DNA from: Polymorphospora lycopeni
GTDB lineage: Bacteria > Actinomycetota > Actinomycetes > Mycobacteriales > Micromonosporaceae
Direction: 5' to 3'
Assembly: GCF_042237075.1 (NCBI RefSeq)
Contig: NZ_JBCGDC010000020.1
Location: 17,416 to 81,415 of the forward strand
DNA: 64,000 nt
The position numbers and the translations under genes were made by a program. The notes beneath the pieces were generated by a model. The model saw only the letters and a list, made by a program, of their open reading frames with translations. It was not told the origin of the DNA and made no database searches. Positions 25,152 through 33,626 of this stretch are shown in pieces; within the stretch, counting starts at the first letter, position 1; each line of letters starts with the position of its first letter.

Positions 25152-26165
25152 ATGACCGCTGAGGTGTTCTACGACGACGACGCCGACCTGGGCATCATCC
25201 AGGGCAAGAAGGTCGCGGTGATCGGCTACGGCAGCCAGGGGCACGCCCACGCGCTGTCGCTGCGCGACTCGGGTGTCGAGGTCGTCATCGGCCTGCCGGA
25301 GGGCTCGAAGAGCCGGGCCAAGGCCGAGGAAGAGGGCCTGCGGGTGCTGACCCCGGCAGAGGCGTCGGCCGAGGCCGACCTGATCATGGTGCTGGCGCCG
25401 GACACCGTGCAGCGTTCGCTGTACGCCGAGTCGATCGCGCCGCACCTGTCGGCCGGCAAGGCGCTGTTCTTCGGTCACGGCCTCAACATCCGGTACGACC
25501 TCATCAAGCCGCCGGCCGACGTGGACGTGGCCCTGGTCGCCCCGAAGGGGCCGGGTCACCTGGTCCGCCGGCAGTACGTCGACGGCAAGGGCGTGCCCGC
25601 GCTGGTGGCGGTGGAGCAGGACGCGACCGGCAACGCGCTCGCGCTCGCGCTGTCGTACGCCAAGGGCATCGGTGGCACGCGGGCCGGTGTGATCAAGACC
25701 ACGTTCAAGGAGGAGACCGAGACCGACCTGTTCGGTGAGCAGGCGGTGCTCTGCGGCGGCGCCTCGGCGCTGGTGCAGACCGGCTTCGAGGTGCTGACCG
25801 AGGCGGGCTACGCCCCGGAGGTCGCCTACTTCGAGTGCCTCCACGAGCTGAAGCTGATCGTCGACCTGATGTACGAGGGCGGCATCGCCCGGATGCGCTA
25901 CAGCGTCTCCGACACCGCCGAGTACGGCGACTACACCCGTGGTCCGCGGGTGGTCGACGCCCGGGCCAAGGAGGAAATGCGCAAGATCCTGGCCGAGATC
26001 CAGTCGGGTGAGTTCGCCCGCGAACTGATCGCCGAGGACGACGCCGGCCGGCCCAACTTCAACAAGTGGCGGGCCGAGGGCGCCGCGCACCCGATCGAGG
26101 AAACCGGTCGGAAATTGCGCGGGATGATGAGCTGGGTCGATCGACCGATCACCGAGACCGCCTGA
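25152..26165 (+). CDS. ilvC: Ketol-acid reductoisomerase, class I, 337 aa
   Basis: NADPH-dependent isomeroreductase, the second step for Val/Ile. The nucleotide motif GYGSQGHAHAL is at residues 25-35, and residues SKSRAKAEEEG in the following loop suggest NADP preference (Ser/Arg contacts). The knotted C-terminal domain has the Mg2+-binding FKEETETDLFGEQAVLCGG and FECLHELKLIVDLMYEGG. Class I length. The ATG at 25152 follows AAAGGGAAG, 41 bp after ilvN. A strong hairpin after the stop ends the operon. Confidence 0.97.
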   Translation: MTAEVFYDDDADLGIIQGKKVAVIGYGSQGHAHALSLRDSGVEVVIGLPEGSKSRAKAEEEGLRVLTPAEASAEADLIMVLAPDTVQRSLYAESIAPHLSAGKALFFGHGLNIRYDLIKPPADVDVALVAPKGPGHLVRRQYVDGKGVPALVAVEQDATGNALALALSYAKGIGGTRAGVIKTTFKEETETDLFGEQAVLCGGASALVQTGFEVLTEAGYAPEVAYFECLHELKLIVDLMYEGGIARMRYSVSDTAEYGDYTRGPRVVDARAKEEMRKILAEIQSGEFARELIAEDDAGRPNFNKWRAEGAAHPIEETGRKLRGMMSWVDRPITETA

Positions 26166-26191
26166 CGCCCAAGGGCAGCGAACGGCACTTC

Positions 26192-26241
26192 ATCGAGGCG
26201 TTCCCGACATGTCGCCTGGGCGGCAACGGGAACGCCTCGAT
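26192..26241. terminator. ilvBNC terminator hairpin
   Basis: Fifteen-bp perfect arms, ATCGAGGCGTTCCCG (26192-26206) and CGGGAACGCCTCGAT (26227-26241), with a 20-nt loop, 26 bp after the ilvC stop. No clear T run follows. Position between ilvC and the mpgS promoter supports termination. Confidence 0.7.
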
Positions 26242-26308
26242 CATTGTGCGTTACGTCCAGGTTGCGATTCGGCGTCCGTTCGTGGCGGAAGTCGAGCGCT
26301 GTGCCTAT

Positions 26309-26336
26309 TTGACCGTTGGTTACAACCAGTTAATCT
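26309..26336 (+). promoter_or_regulatory. mpgS promoter TTGACC-16-TAATCT with internal palindrome
   Basis: TTGACC (26309-26314) and TAATCT (26331-26336), 16-bp spacer, are unusually AT-rich for this DNA. The predicted start lies near 26343, 16 nt before the ATG. Between the two hexamers sits TGGTTACAACCA (26317-26328), with 5-bp arms around AC, a possible operator for an unknown regulator. Confidence 0.65.
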
Positions 26337-26358
26337 AAGTCTCCGGTACTGTCGCCGC

Positions 26359-27597
26359 ATGCGTCTGGAGCACTCGCACCGTACCGAACGCTTCGGCGCC
26401 GTTCGCATCCACGAACTTCAGCGCGTTATCGAGCTGGACTCCGGGGATGCCACGGGGGCCCGGGGCAGTGGCATCGTCTCGCACGATGCCATCCGCGCCA
26501 TCGAGCGCGAGATGGTAATTGTCATTCCGTGCATGAATGAGACACGGAGGGTGATCGAGGGTGTGCTCTCCGGTATCCCGCACGACTGTCTGATCGTGCT
26601 GGTCTCGAACAGCGACCGACATCCGGTCGACCGGTTCGAGATCGAGGCGCAGACCGTCGAACAGTTCTGCCAGTCGGCCGAGCGCCCCGCGATCACCATC
26701 CACCAGCGCGACCCGGGTCTCGCCGCGGCCCTCAAGGCGGCCGGGATGCCCGAGCTGGTCGGTGACGACGGGATGGTCCGCGCCGGCAAGGGCGAGGCGA
26801 TGCTGATCGGCATGGCCGTCGCCGCGATGACCGGACGGGCCTACATCGGCTACGTGGACGCCGACAACTACGTGCCCGGCGCCGTGCACGAATACGTCAA
26901 GGTCTACGCCGCCGGCCTGCACCTGGCCGCCAACCCGTACGCCATGGTCCGGATCTCCTGGCACTCCAAGCCCAAGCTGCGCGACGGGCGGCTCTTCTTC
27001 AGCCGACGCGGCCGCAGCTCCGAGATCACCAACCAGTTCCTCAACCGGCTGGTCGCCGAATACTCCGGCTTCGGCACCGAGGTGATCGCGACCGGCAACG
27101 CCGGCGAGCACGCGCTCAGCCTCGACCTCGGGCTGCGGATGCGCCTGGCCGGCGGGTTCGCCGTCGAGCCCTTCGAGTACGTCGACCTCTTCGAGCAGTT
27201 CGGCGGGGTGCTGCCCGCCTCCTATCCCGAGGTCATGACCAGCTCGGTGCCGGTCCTGCAGATCGAGACCCGCAACCCGCACTTCCACGACAACAAGGGC
27301 GAGGACCACGTCCAGGGCATGCGGATGCAGGCGCTGAACGTGCTCTACCACTCGCCGGTGTCGCTGCCGGCGGTGCGTGAGGCGATCCTCGACTTCATGG
27401 TCGCCCAGGGGGCGCTGGCCCCCGGCGAGGAGCCGCCCCGGGAGCGGATCTACCCGCCGGTGGGGTCGCTGGACTTCGACCTGTTCTTCGACACGCTGAC
27501 CGCCGAGGCGAACAGTTTCCGGCAGGTCGGCACCGGTCCAGCCGTGGAAAGACCGAGCCCGCGAGGCCGCACTCCGGAGACCGCAAGCCCCGCGTGA
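26359..27597 (+). CDS. mpgS: Mannosyl-3-phosphoglycerate synthase (GT55), 412 aa
   Basis: Transfers mannose from GDP-mannose to 3-phosphoglycerate, the first step of the two-step route to the compatible solute mannosylglycerate. Family features are the N-terminal MRLEHSHRTERFGAVRIHEL, the nucleotide region VIVIPCMNETRRVIEGVLSG (residues about 54-73), GKGEAMLIGMAVA, the metal motif YVDADNYVPGA, and IATGNAGEHALSLDL. Length is typical. The ATG at 26359 is 23 nt after the -10 hexamer. No HAD-type phosphatase gene (mpgP) is adjacent, so either it lies elsewhere or the product stays phosphorylated. 3-Phosphoglycerate is also the substrate of the next gene, serA. Confidence 0.88.
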   Translation: MRLEHSHRTERFGAVRIHELQRVIELDSGDATGARGSGIVSHDAIRAIEREMVIVIPCMNETRRVIEGVLSGIPHDCLIVLVSNSDRHPVDRFEIEAQTVEQFCQSAERPAITIHQRDPGLAAALKAAGMPELVGDDGMVRAGKGEAMLIGMAVAAMTGRAYIGYVDADNYVPGAVHEYVKVYAAGLHLAANPYAMVRISWHSKPKLRDGRLFFSRRGRSSEITNQFLNRLVAEYSGFGTEVIATGNAGEHALSLDLGLRMRLAGGFAVEPFEYVDLFEQFGGVLPASYPEVMTSSVPVLQIETRNPHFHDNKGEDHVQGMRMQALNVLYHSPVSLPAVREAILDFMVAQGALAPGEEPPRERIYPPVGSLDFDLFFDTLTAEANSFRQVGTGPAVERPSPRGRTPETASPA

Positions 27598-27805
27598 GGG
27601 GGCTCACCTGGAAGCGGTTGCGCGGGCGTTAGGTCGGGTTTGTGAGGGCACTCACGCGGGGGTGCGGGCCGTGGTGGCGCCGGTGGCGCCTACGATCGCG
27701 GTAGGCCGCATCCCCGTTGTGTATCCCGCTCGGGGGAGTGCTGGGCGCAGAGCGGCGCCCCCGCCGCCGCACACCACCCGCCCCTGACGATATCTACGAG
27801 GACCG

Positions 27806-29404
27806 ATGACTCCTGTCGTACTGATCGCTGAAGAGCTCGCCCCCGCCGCGCTCGACGTCCTGGCCCACGACTTCGACGTACGGCACGTCGACGGCACCGA
27901 CCGGGTCGCCCTGCTGGCCGCGCTCGCCGAGGCCGACGCGGTAATCGTGCGCAGTGCCACGCAGATCGACGCCGAGGCCGTGGCCGCCGCGCCGCGGCTC
28001 AAGGTCGTCGCGCGGGCCGGCGTCGGCCTCGACAACGTCGAGGTGCCGGCCGCCACCGCCCGCGGCGTCATGGTGGTGAACGCGCCCACCTCCAACATCG
28101 TCTCCGCTGCCGAGCAGGCCGTCGCCCTGCTGCTGGCCGTGGCCCGCAACACCGCCAGCGCCAGCGCCGCGCTCAAGGCCGGCGAGTGGAAGCGTTCCAA
28201 GTACACCGGCGTCGAGGTGCAGGGCAAGACCGTCGGGGTGGTCGGGCTCGGCCGCATCGGCGTGCTGTTCGCCCAGCGGATCGCGGCCTTCGGCACCCGC
28301 CTGATCGCGTACGACCCCTACATCCAGCCGGCCCGCGCCGCCCAGCTCGGCGTACGGCTCGTCGGCCTGGAGGAGCTGCTGCGCGAGAGCGACTTCATCT
28401 CCATCCACCTGCCGAAGACCCCGGAGACCGTCGGCCTGATCGGCGAGAAGGAACTCGCGATCGTCAAGCCCGGCGTCCGGATCGTCAACGCGGCGCGCGG
28501 CGGCCTGGTCGACGAGCAGGCCCTGGCCGACGCGATCGCCGAGGGCCGGGTCGGCGGCGCCGGTGTCGACGTCTACGCCAAGGAGCCGTGCACGGCGTCG
28601 CCGCTGTTCGCGTTCGACAACGTCGTCGCCACCCCGCACCTGGGCGCCTCGACCGCCGAGGCCCAGGACAAGGCCGGCCTCGCCGTCGCCAAGAGCGTCA
28701 AGCTGGCGCTCCAGGGCGAGTTCGTGCCGGACGCGGTCAACGTCCAGGCCGGCGGCGTCGTCGCCGAGGACGTCCGGCCGCTGCTGCCGCTCGCCGAGAA
28801 GCTCGGCAAGGTCTTCACCGCGGTCGCCGGCGGGATCGCCGCCAGCGTCACCGTCGAGGTCCGTGGCGAGATCGTCGCCAACGACGTCTCGGTGCTCAAG
28901 CTGGCCGCCACCAAGGGCCTGTTCACCTCGGTGGTCGAGGAGCAGGTGACGTACGTCAACGCGCCGCATCTGGCCGCCGACCGGGGCGTGGCCGTCGAGC
29001 TGGCCACCTTCGCCGACACCGCCGACCAGCCCAACCTGGTCACCGTGCGCGGCGCGCTGCCGGACGGCCGTACCGTCTCCGTCTCCGGAACCGTGGTCGT
29101 CAGCGGCACCCGCGAGGTCATCAAGCTCACCGAGGTCGACGGCTTCGACCTGGAGTTGGGCGCCGAGGGCATCCTGCTCTTCCTGCGCTACGTCGACCGG
29201 CCGGGCGTGGTCGGCACGATCGGCTCGATCCTCGGCGAGTCCGGCGTCAACATCGCCGCGATGCAGGTGGCCCGGCGCGAGGCCGGCGGTGAGGCGCTGA
29301 TGACCCTCACCGTCGACTCGGCGGTCGGCGTCGAACTGCTCGCCTCGGCCGCCGACGCGGTCGGCGCCGTCGCCGCGAGCGCGGCGGACCTGCGCGACGA
29401 GTAG
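27806..29404 (+). CDS. serA: D-3-phosphoglycerate dehydrogenase, 532 aa
   Basis: Oxidises 3-phosphoglycerate to 3-phosphohydroxypyruvate, the committed step of serine synthesis. The Rossmann motif VGLGRIG is near residue 148; catalytic residues are Arg in NAARGG, Glu in AKEPCTASPLF and His in TPHLGAST. A long C-terminus carries an intervening (ASB-type) domain (about 320-450) and an ACT domain (about 455-530, YVDRPGVVGTIGSILGE), the type I layout of actinobacterial enzymes with serine feedback. The ATG at 27806 follows GAGGA. The upstream 208 bp show no gene. A long hairpin follows. Confidence 0.96.
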   Translation: MTPVVLIAEELAPAALDVLAHDFDVRHVDGTDRVALLAALAEADAVIVRSATQIDAEAVAAAPRLKVVARAGVGLDNVEVPAATARGVMVVNAPTSNIVSAAEQAVALLLAVARNTASASAALKAGEWKRSKYTGVEVQGKTVGVVGLGRIGVLFAQRIAAFGTRLIAYDPYIQPARAAQLGVRLVGLEELLRESDFISIHLPKTPETVGLIGEKELAIVKPGVRIVNAARGGLVDEQALADAIAEGRVGGAGVDVYAKEPCTASPLFAFDNVVATPHLGASTAEAQDKAGLAVAKSVKLALQGEFVPDAVNVQAGGVVAEDVRPLLPLAEKLGKVFTAVAGGIAASVTVEVRGEIVANDVSVLKLAATKGLFTSVVEEQVTYVNAPHLAADRGVAVELATFADTADQPNLVTVRGALPDGRTVSVSGTVVVSGTREVIKLTEVDGFDLELGAEGILLFLRYVDRPGVVGTIGSILGESGVNIAAMQVARREAGGEALMTLTVDSAVGVELLASAADAVGAVAASAADLRDE

Positions 29405-29415
29405 GCAACGGCGAC

Positions 29416-29451
29416 CCGGCGGGTGTCCGACCGCGGTCGGTCACCCGCCGG
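29416..29451. terminator. serA terminator hairpin
   Basis: CCGGCGGGTG (29416-29425) pairs with CACCCGCCGG (29442-29451); after a T-T mismatch CCGACC pairs with GGTCGG around a GC turn. It lies 12 bp after the serA stop, between convergent genes. Confidence 0.7.
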
Positions 29452-29496
29452 CCCGTTGCGCCGCGGCCGGCGGCGCCCCGGTCCGGCGGCGCGTGA

Positions 29497-29850
29497 TCAG
29501 CGTCCTACGGTGGCCGGTGGTGGATACACCGAGCCGTCCTGCGGGTCGAACAGCAGCAACCCGTATACGCCGGCGAGTCGCTCCACGGTCAGCAGCACCT
29601 CGTCGGCACAGGTCTCGGTCAGGTTCATCTCCAGGTGGTCGGCGGCCAGATGCAGTGGTGTCACCGCCCACGGGGAGTTGGCGGCCCGTTCCGGATAGCT
29701 CGCGGTCAACGCGGCGTGGAACGCGAGGATGCGGCGATCGGGCGGCCCCGCCCGGTGCTCGCCCCGCCGGCACGACTCGTGGGCGGCGCGCACATTCGCC
29801 GCCGTGGCGCCCGTTGCGTCAAGGGCCCACACGACCAGATCGAAACTCAC
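29497..29850 (-). CDS. Conserved hypothetical protein, 117 aa
   Basis: Small acidic soluble protein without signal peptide or membrane helix. It begins MSFDLVVWALDATGATAANVRAAHE and ends LLLFDPQDGSVYPP. The opening MSFDL(A/V)VWA and the ending with a DPQ-x-x-VY strand recur, as I recall, in a family of unnamed actinobacterial proteins. I know of no function. It converges on serA with 92 bp between stops. Confidence 0.65.
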   Translation of the reverse strand: MSFDLVVWALDATGATAANVRAAHESCRRGEHRAGPPDRRILAFHAALTASYPERAANSPWAVTPLHLAADHLEMNLTETCADEVLLTVERLAGVYGLLLFDPQDGSVYPPPATVGR

Positions 29851-30060
29851 GCGCCACAGACTGCCATCCGACCGGGGTCAGGTTTCGCGCAACCCCGGAT
29901 CGACACGCGGTGGACGTACCTCTTGCGCTCGGTGAGCTGCAATCGATAGCGTATCCGCGCGGTTACGCAGCGATTCCCGGGCGTGGGCTCGTCTTCGGGT
30001 GATGGGACACCACGTCGGGTGCGTGCCGACACTTGTGCGCGAGCCACGCGTACTCGTCTT

Positions 30061-30105
30061 CGACCGGCCCTCGCGATCTGTTGCCGAGATCGTGGGGGCC
30101 GGTCG
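30061..30105. terminator. 19-bp hairpin downstream of the apbE-like gene
   Basis: Arms 30061-30079 and 30087-30105 pair over 19 positions with two G-T pairs and a 7-nt loop GTTGCCG; TCTTTCC follows on the plus strand. It lies 26 bp beyond the stop of the minus-strand apbE-like gene, so it probably ends that transcript. The stretch 29851-30130 contains no gene that I can support. Confidence 0.65.
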
Positions 30106-30130
30106 TCTTTCCGGGCGGCCGACCGTCCGC

Positions 30131-30988
30131 TCAGCGGGTCGGGGCGAGCAGCGCCCGGTAGCCGTCCGCGGTGGGAAACCAGGCCAGTCCGGCGCGGCCG
30201 GCGGCGAAGAGCGCCGTCGCGTAGGCGTCGGCGACGGCCAGGTCCGGGCCGGTCACGGTGGCGGCCGCGAGGTGGTGGACCGCCTCGCCGGTGTGCGGGT
30301 CGACGACGTGGTTCTGGTGGCCGGCCACCCCCGAGGTGCCGACCGCACCCCCGGTCATCGCCAGCATGATCGGTGGCCGCTTCGTCTGGTAGGGGTGGTG
30401 GATCGCGACCCGCCACGGCCCGCCGTGCGGCGCGTGCCCGCGTACGGTCAGGTCGGCCCCGCTGACCACGGCGTAGTCCTCGATGCCGGCGGCGCGCAAC
30501 CGGGCCGCGGCCCGCTCGACCGCCCAGCCCTTGATCAGGCCGCTGGGGTCGAACCCGCCCGGCACCGCCCAGGCGTCGAACCAGCCGTCGGTCGCCGCCC
30601 GCATCGCGTTGCACCGCTCGACGATGTCGAGCAGCGGCGGGTAGGCCTCGGGGGCCACCTCGCCGCGGCGCAGCCGGGACACCAGGCTGCCCTCGCGCAG
30701 CGGGCTGTAGGTCACGTCGATCGCCCGCAGTTCGGCGACCGCGTCACCGATCGCCTCGCTCAGCATCCGCCGGGTCATCCAGGCCGGCCCGTTGAGGACC
30801 AGCGAGTAGTCCGCAGTCGAGGTCTGCACGGTGTGCCGGGCGACCAGCCGGTCGGGACCGGCGCCGGCACTCGTTGGCCGGGACCTCGCGGCCGGGCCGC
30901 CGAGGCGTACGTCGGGTCTGGCCGGTTGGTCACCGGGAGCGATGGTTCGGACGGTGTCGGTGTTGCGGGTGGTGCGGTGGATCGGCAT
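30131..30988 (-). CDS. FAD:protein FMN transferase (ApbE family), 285 aa
   Basis: ApbE-like flavinyltransferase, which attaches FMN to Thr/Ser of target proteins using FAD and Mg2+. Visible family elements are an LREGSLVSRL stretch (the usual N-S-x-L/ISRLN region), GGFDPSGLIKGWAVERAA (the FDPSGLIKGWA core), DYAVVSGADLTVRG and the late AVADAYATALFAAG. The usual N-terminal lipobox is absent. ATG 30988 leaves a 55-residue polar, Pro/Arg-rich start, so the protein may be cytosolic or the start may be further in. No flavoprotein target is adjacent. It is divergent from leuB. Confidence 0.82.
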   Translation of the reverse strand: MPIHRTTRNTDTVRTIAPGDQPARPDVRLGGPAARSRPTSAGAGPDRLVARHTVQTSTADYSLVLNGPAWMTRRMLSEAIGDAVAELRAIDVTYSPLREGSLVSRLRRGEVAPEAYPPLLDIVERCNAMRAATDGWFDAWAVPGGFDPSGLIKGWAVERAAARLRAAGIEDYAVVSGADLTVRGHAPHGGPWRVAIHHPYQTKRPPIMLAMTGGAVGTSGVAGHQNHVVDPHTGEAVHHLAAATVTGPDLAVADAYATALFAAGRAGLAWFPTADGYRALLAPTR

Positions 30989-31165
30989 TGCCTTCGGCCC
31001 CCCTCTGCCGGACGTCACCCAACCTAGGCGCCGGACGTGACCTCGTGGTGGATTTTCGCTGTGAAGCTTCTGTACGGCAGAACTTTCCAAACCTTGGGAA
31101 GCGCGTACCGGAGGACGGGACGATCGCCTAACGTTCGGTAAACAGCGAGGGCTAAGGAGTTCGAC

Positions 31166-32203
31166 GTGTCGGTGGCACGGATCGCGGTGGTGGCCGGTGA
31201 CGGCATCGGGACCGAGGTGGTCGCCCAGGCCCGCAAGGTCCTCGACGCCGTACTGCCCGGAGTGGAGGCGACCGAGTACGACCTCGGGGCCGCCCGCTAC
31301 AACCGCACCGGCGAGGTGCTGCCCGACTCCGTGCTGGCCGAACTCGCCGGACACGACGCGATCCTGCTCGGCGCCGTCGGCGACCCCAGCGTCCCGCCGG
31401 GCGTCCTGGAGCGCGGCCTGCTGCTCAGGCTCCGCTTCGCCTTCGACCAGTACGTCAACCTGCGCCCCTCCCGGCTGTGGCCGGGCACCGCGAGCCCGCT
31501 CGCCGGTGTCAAGGCGGGCGAGATCGACCTCGTCGTGGTCCGCGAGGGCACCGAGGGGCTGTACACCGGCGCGGGCGGCTCGCTGCACCGCGACACCCCC
31601 GCCGAGGTCGCCACCGAGGAGAGCCTCAACACCCGGCACGGCGTCGAGCGGGTCATCCGGGACGCGTTCGCCCGCGCCGAGCGCCGCGAGCGCCGCAAGG
31701 TGACCCTGGTCCACAAGACCAACGTGCTGACCCACTCCGGTTCGCTGTGGGCCCGGGCGTTCCAGGCGGTCGCCGCCGAGCACCCGGACGTCACCACCGA
31801 GTACCAGCACGTCGACGCCGCCGCGATGTTCCTGGTCACCCAGCCGCAGCGCTACGACGTCGTGGTCACCGACAACCTCTTCGGCGACATCCTCACCGAC
31901 ATCGCCGCCGCCGTCAGCGGTGGCATCGGGCTGGCCGCCAGCGGCTGCATCAACCCCGAGCGGGCCTACCCGTCGATGTTCGAGCCGGTACACGGTTCGG
32001 CGCCCGACATCGCCGGCAAGGGCGTGGCCGACCCGGCCGCCGCCGTACTGTCCGCGGGGCTGCTGCTCGACCACCTCGGCCACCCCGAGGCGGCCCACCG
32101 GGTATCCGAGGCGGTCGCCGCCGAACTCGCCGCCCGCGTACCCGGAGCACCGCTGCGTACCGAAGAGGTCGGCGACCGGCTCGCCGCCCACGCGGCCGGC
32201 TGA
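31166..32203 (+). CDS. leuB: 3-isopropylmalate dehydrogenase, 345 aa
   Basis: NAD-dependent oxidative decarboxylation of 3-isopropylmalate in leucine synthesis; the same enzyme type oxidises 3-methylmalate in the citramalate route. Start AVVAGDGIGTEVV, substrate-binding VREGTEGLYTG and the Arg-rich RLRFAFDQYVNLRPSRL are typical. The catalytic Lys is in LVHKTNVLTHSG and the metal Asp residues in DNLFGDILTDIAA. GTG 31166 follows AAGGAG. It is a single-gene unit with a hairpin behind it. Confidence 0.96.
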   Translation: MSVARIAVVAGDGIGTEVVAQARKVLDAVLPGVEATEYDLGAARYNRTGEVLPDSVLAELAGHDAILLGAVGDPSVPPGVLERGLLLRLRFAFDQYVNLRPSRLWPGTASPLAGVKAGEIDLVVVREGTEGLYTGAGGSLHRDTPAEVATEESLNTRHGVERVIRDAFARAERRERRKVTLVHKTNVLTHSGSLWARAFQAVAAEHPDVTTEYQHVDAAAMFLVTQPQRYDVVVTDNLFGDILTDIAAAVSGGIGLAASGCINPERAYPSMFEPVHGSAPDIAGKGVADPAAAVLSAGLLLDHLGHPEAAHRVSEAVAAELAARVPGAPLRTEEVGDRLAAHAAG

Positions 32204-32226
32204 CCCCGCCCCGCAAACCGCCGGCC

Positions 32227-32256
32227 GGGCCGGCCGGACCACGGTCCGGCCGGCCC
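32227..32256. terminator. leuB terminator hairpin
   Basis: Perfect 14-bp arms GGGCCGGCCGGACC (32227-32240) and GGTCCGGCCGGCCC (32243-32256), 23 bp after the leuB stop. Short loop and no T tract, typical of GC-rich actinobacterial terminators. Confidence 0.72.
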
Positions 32257-32443
32257 GTACCGATCTGTTTCGCCCACCCCGACCGGGGACTCCACCGGCC
32301 GTCCGCGACCGTCACCGCGCCGTCGACGCACCTGGCCGGGCCATCGCCCATGAACGACCGTTCGGGGTAGATTCCAGGCACCAGTCCCGTTCCCCTGGCG
32401 TGCCCGTGTTCGCACGCGCCCAGCAATCTGGAGGTCAAACGCG

Positions 32444-33541
32444 ATGAGCGGTGGTGACAAGCTCGACTTCGAGATCCGTCCGAATCCTGCGCCGGTATCC
32501 GCCGCCGAACGAGCCGCGCTGATGGCCAACCCGGGATTCGGCCGGATCTTCACCGACCACATGGTCACGATCCGCTACGCCGACGGCAAAGGCTGGTACG
32601 ACGCCCGGGTCGAGGCCCGCGCGCCGATCCCGATGGACCCGGCCACCGCGGTCCTGCACTACGCCCAGGAGATCTTCGAAGGGCTCAAGGCCTACCACGC
32701 CGGCGACGGCGGGGTGACGCTCTTCCGCCCGGAGGCCAACGCCGCCCGGTTCACCGCCTCGGCCCGCCGGATGGCGATGCCGCCGCTGCCCGAACCGGCG
32801 TTCCTGGACTCGCTGCGGCACCTCGTCGAGGTCGACCGCGAGTGGATCCCGGCCGGCGACGACGGCAGCCTCTACCTGCGCCCGTTCATGTACGCCAGCG
32901 AGGTCTTCCTCGGGGTCCGGCCGGCCGCCGAATACCTGTACGTGCTGATCGCCTCGCCGGTCGGGTCGTACTTCTCCGGCGGCGTCAAGCCGGTCACCGT
33001 CTGGGTGTCGCCGCACTACACCCGGGCGGCGCCCGGCGGCACGGGGGCCGCGAAGTGCGGCGGCAACTACGCCGCCTCGCTGGTCGCCCAGGCCGAGGCG
33101 ATCGAGCACGGCTGCGACCAGGTGGTGTTCCTCGACACCGTCGAGCGTCGCTACGTCGACGAACTCGGCGGGATGAACATCTTCTTCGTCTACGACGACG
33201 GCACGCTGGTCACCCCGCCGTTGACCGGGACGATCCTGCCGGGCATTACCCGGGAGTCGGTGATCACCCTGGCCCGGGAGGCCGGGCACGAGGTGGTCGA
33301 GCGGCCGGTCGCCTTCGACGAGTGGCAGGCCGACGCGACCAGCGGCAGGCTGCGGGAGGTGTTCGCCTGCGGGACCGCCGCGGTGATCACGCCGATCGGC
33401 CGGGTGCGGTTCCCGGAGGGCGAGTTCGCGGTCGCCGACGGCGGGCCGGGCGAGGTCAGCATGGGAATCCGGCAGCGGCTGGTCGACATCCAGCGGGGCC
33501 GGACCGACGACCCGTACGGCTGGGTCCACCGGGTGTTCTGA
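32444..33541 (+). CDS. ilvE: Branched-chain amino acid aminotransferase, 365 aa
   Basis: PLP fold-type IV transaminase that performs the last step for Val, Leu and Ile with glutamate. The eukaryote-like BCAT-2 form: substrate loop YAQEIFEGLKAYH, LRPFMYASEVFLGVRPA, PLP Lys within GGNYAASLVAQAEA context (KCGGNYAAS), and TPPLTGTILPGITR. Length 365 fits. The ATG at 32444 follows TGGAGG. A TAGATT hexamer at 32368-32373 suggests a start site near 32380 and a leader of about 65 nt containing the stem GCGTGC...GCACGC. No leader peptide with branched-chain codons was found here. Confidence 0.96.
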   Translation: MSGGDKLDFEIRPNPAPVSAAERAALMANPGFGRIFTDHMVTIRYADGKGWYDARVEARAPIPMDPATAVLHYAQEIFEGLKAYHAGDGGVTLFRPEANAARFTASARRMAMPPLPEPAFLDSLRHLVEVDREWIPAGDDGSLYLRPFMYASEVFLGVRPAAEYLYVLIASPVGSYFSGGVKPVTVWVSPHYTRAAPGGTGAAKCGGNYAASLVAQAEAIEHGCDQVVFLDTVERRYVDELGGMNIFFVYDDGTLVTPPLTGTILPGITRESVITLAREAGHEVVERPVAFDEWQADATSGRLREVFACGTAAVITPIGRVRFPEGEFAVADGGPGEVSMGIRQRLVDIQRGRTDDPYGWVHRVF

Positions 33542-33546
33542 TCCGC

Positions 33547-33625
33547 TTGATCCGCGTGATCAGGGACCTTGTCGCGCGGCGCGCCGACGACGCGCCGGAA
33601 AAGGTCCCTGATCACGGGGATCTTC
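33547..33625. repeat. Palindromic repeat element, solo copy (family of the 51.4-kb element)
   Basis: Seventy-nine bp filling the gap between convergent ilvE and the phosphatase gene. It starts TTGATCCGCGTGATCAGGGA and closes with TCCCTGATCACGGGGATC, its near-exact complement; AAGG just inside the arms extends the pairing (CCTT...AAGG). The same outer 20 bases define both ends of the element at 51434-51849. Its location suggests it also works as a bidirectional terminator. Confidence 0.75.
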
Positions 33626-33626
33626 G

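Noticed and set aside
29851..30130. Small gene between the 117-aa protein and the apbE-like gene
   Set aside because: Open frames here lack start-site signals, have Arg-rich shadow composition and overlap the strong hairpin at 30061-30105.
30131..32242. 703-codon ApbE protein starting at 32242
   Set aside because: The first 418 codons are antisense to leuB; the ApbE domain starts well after 30988.
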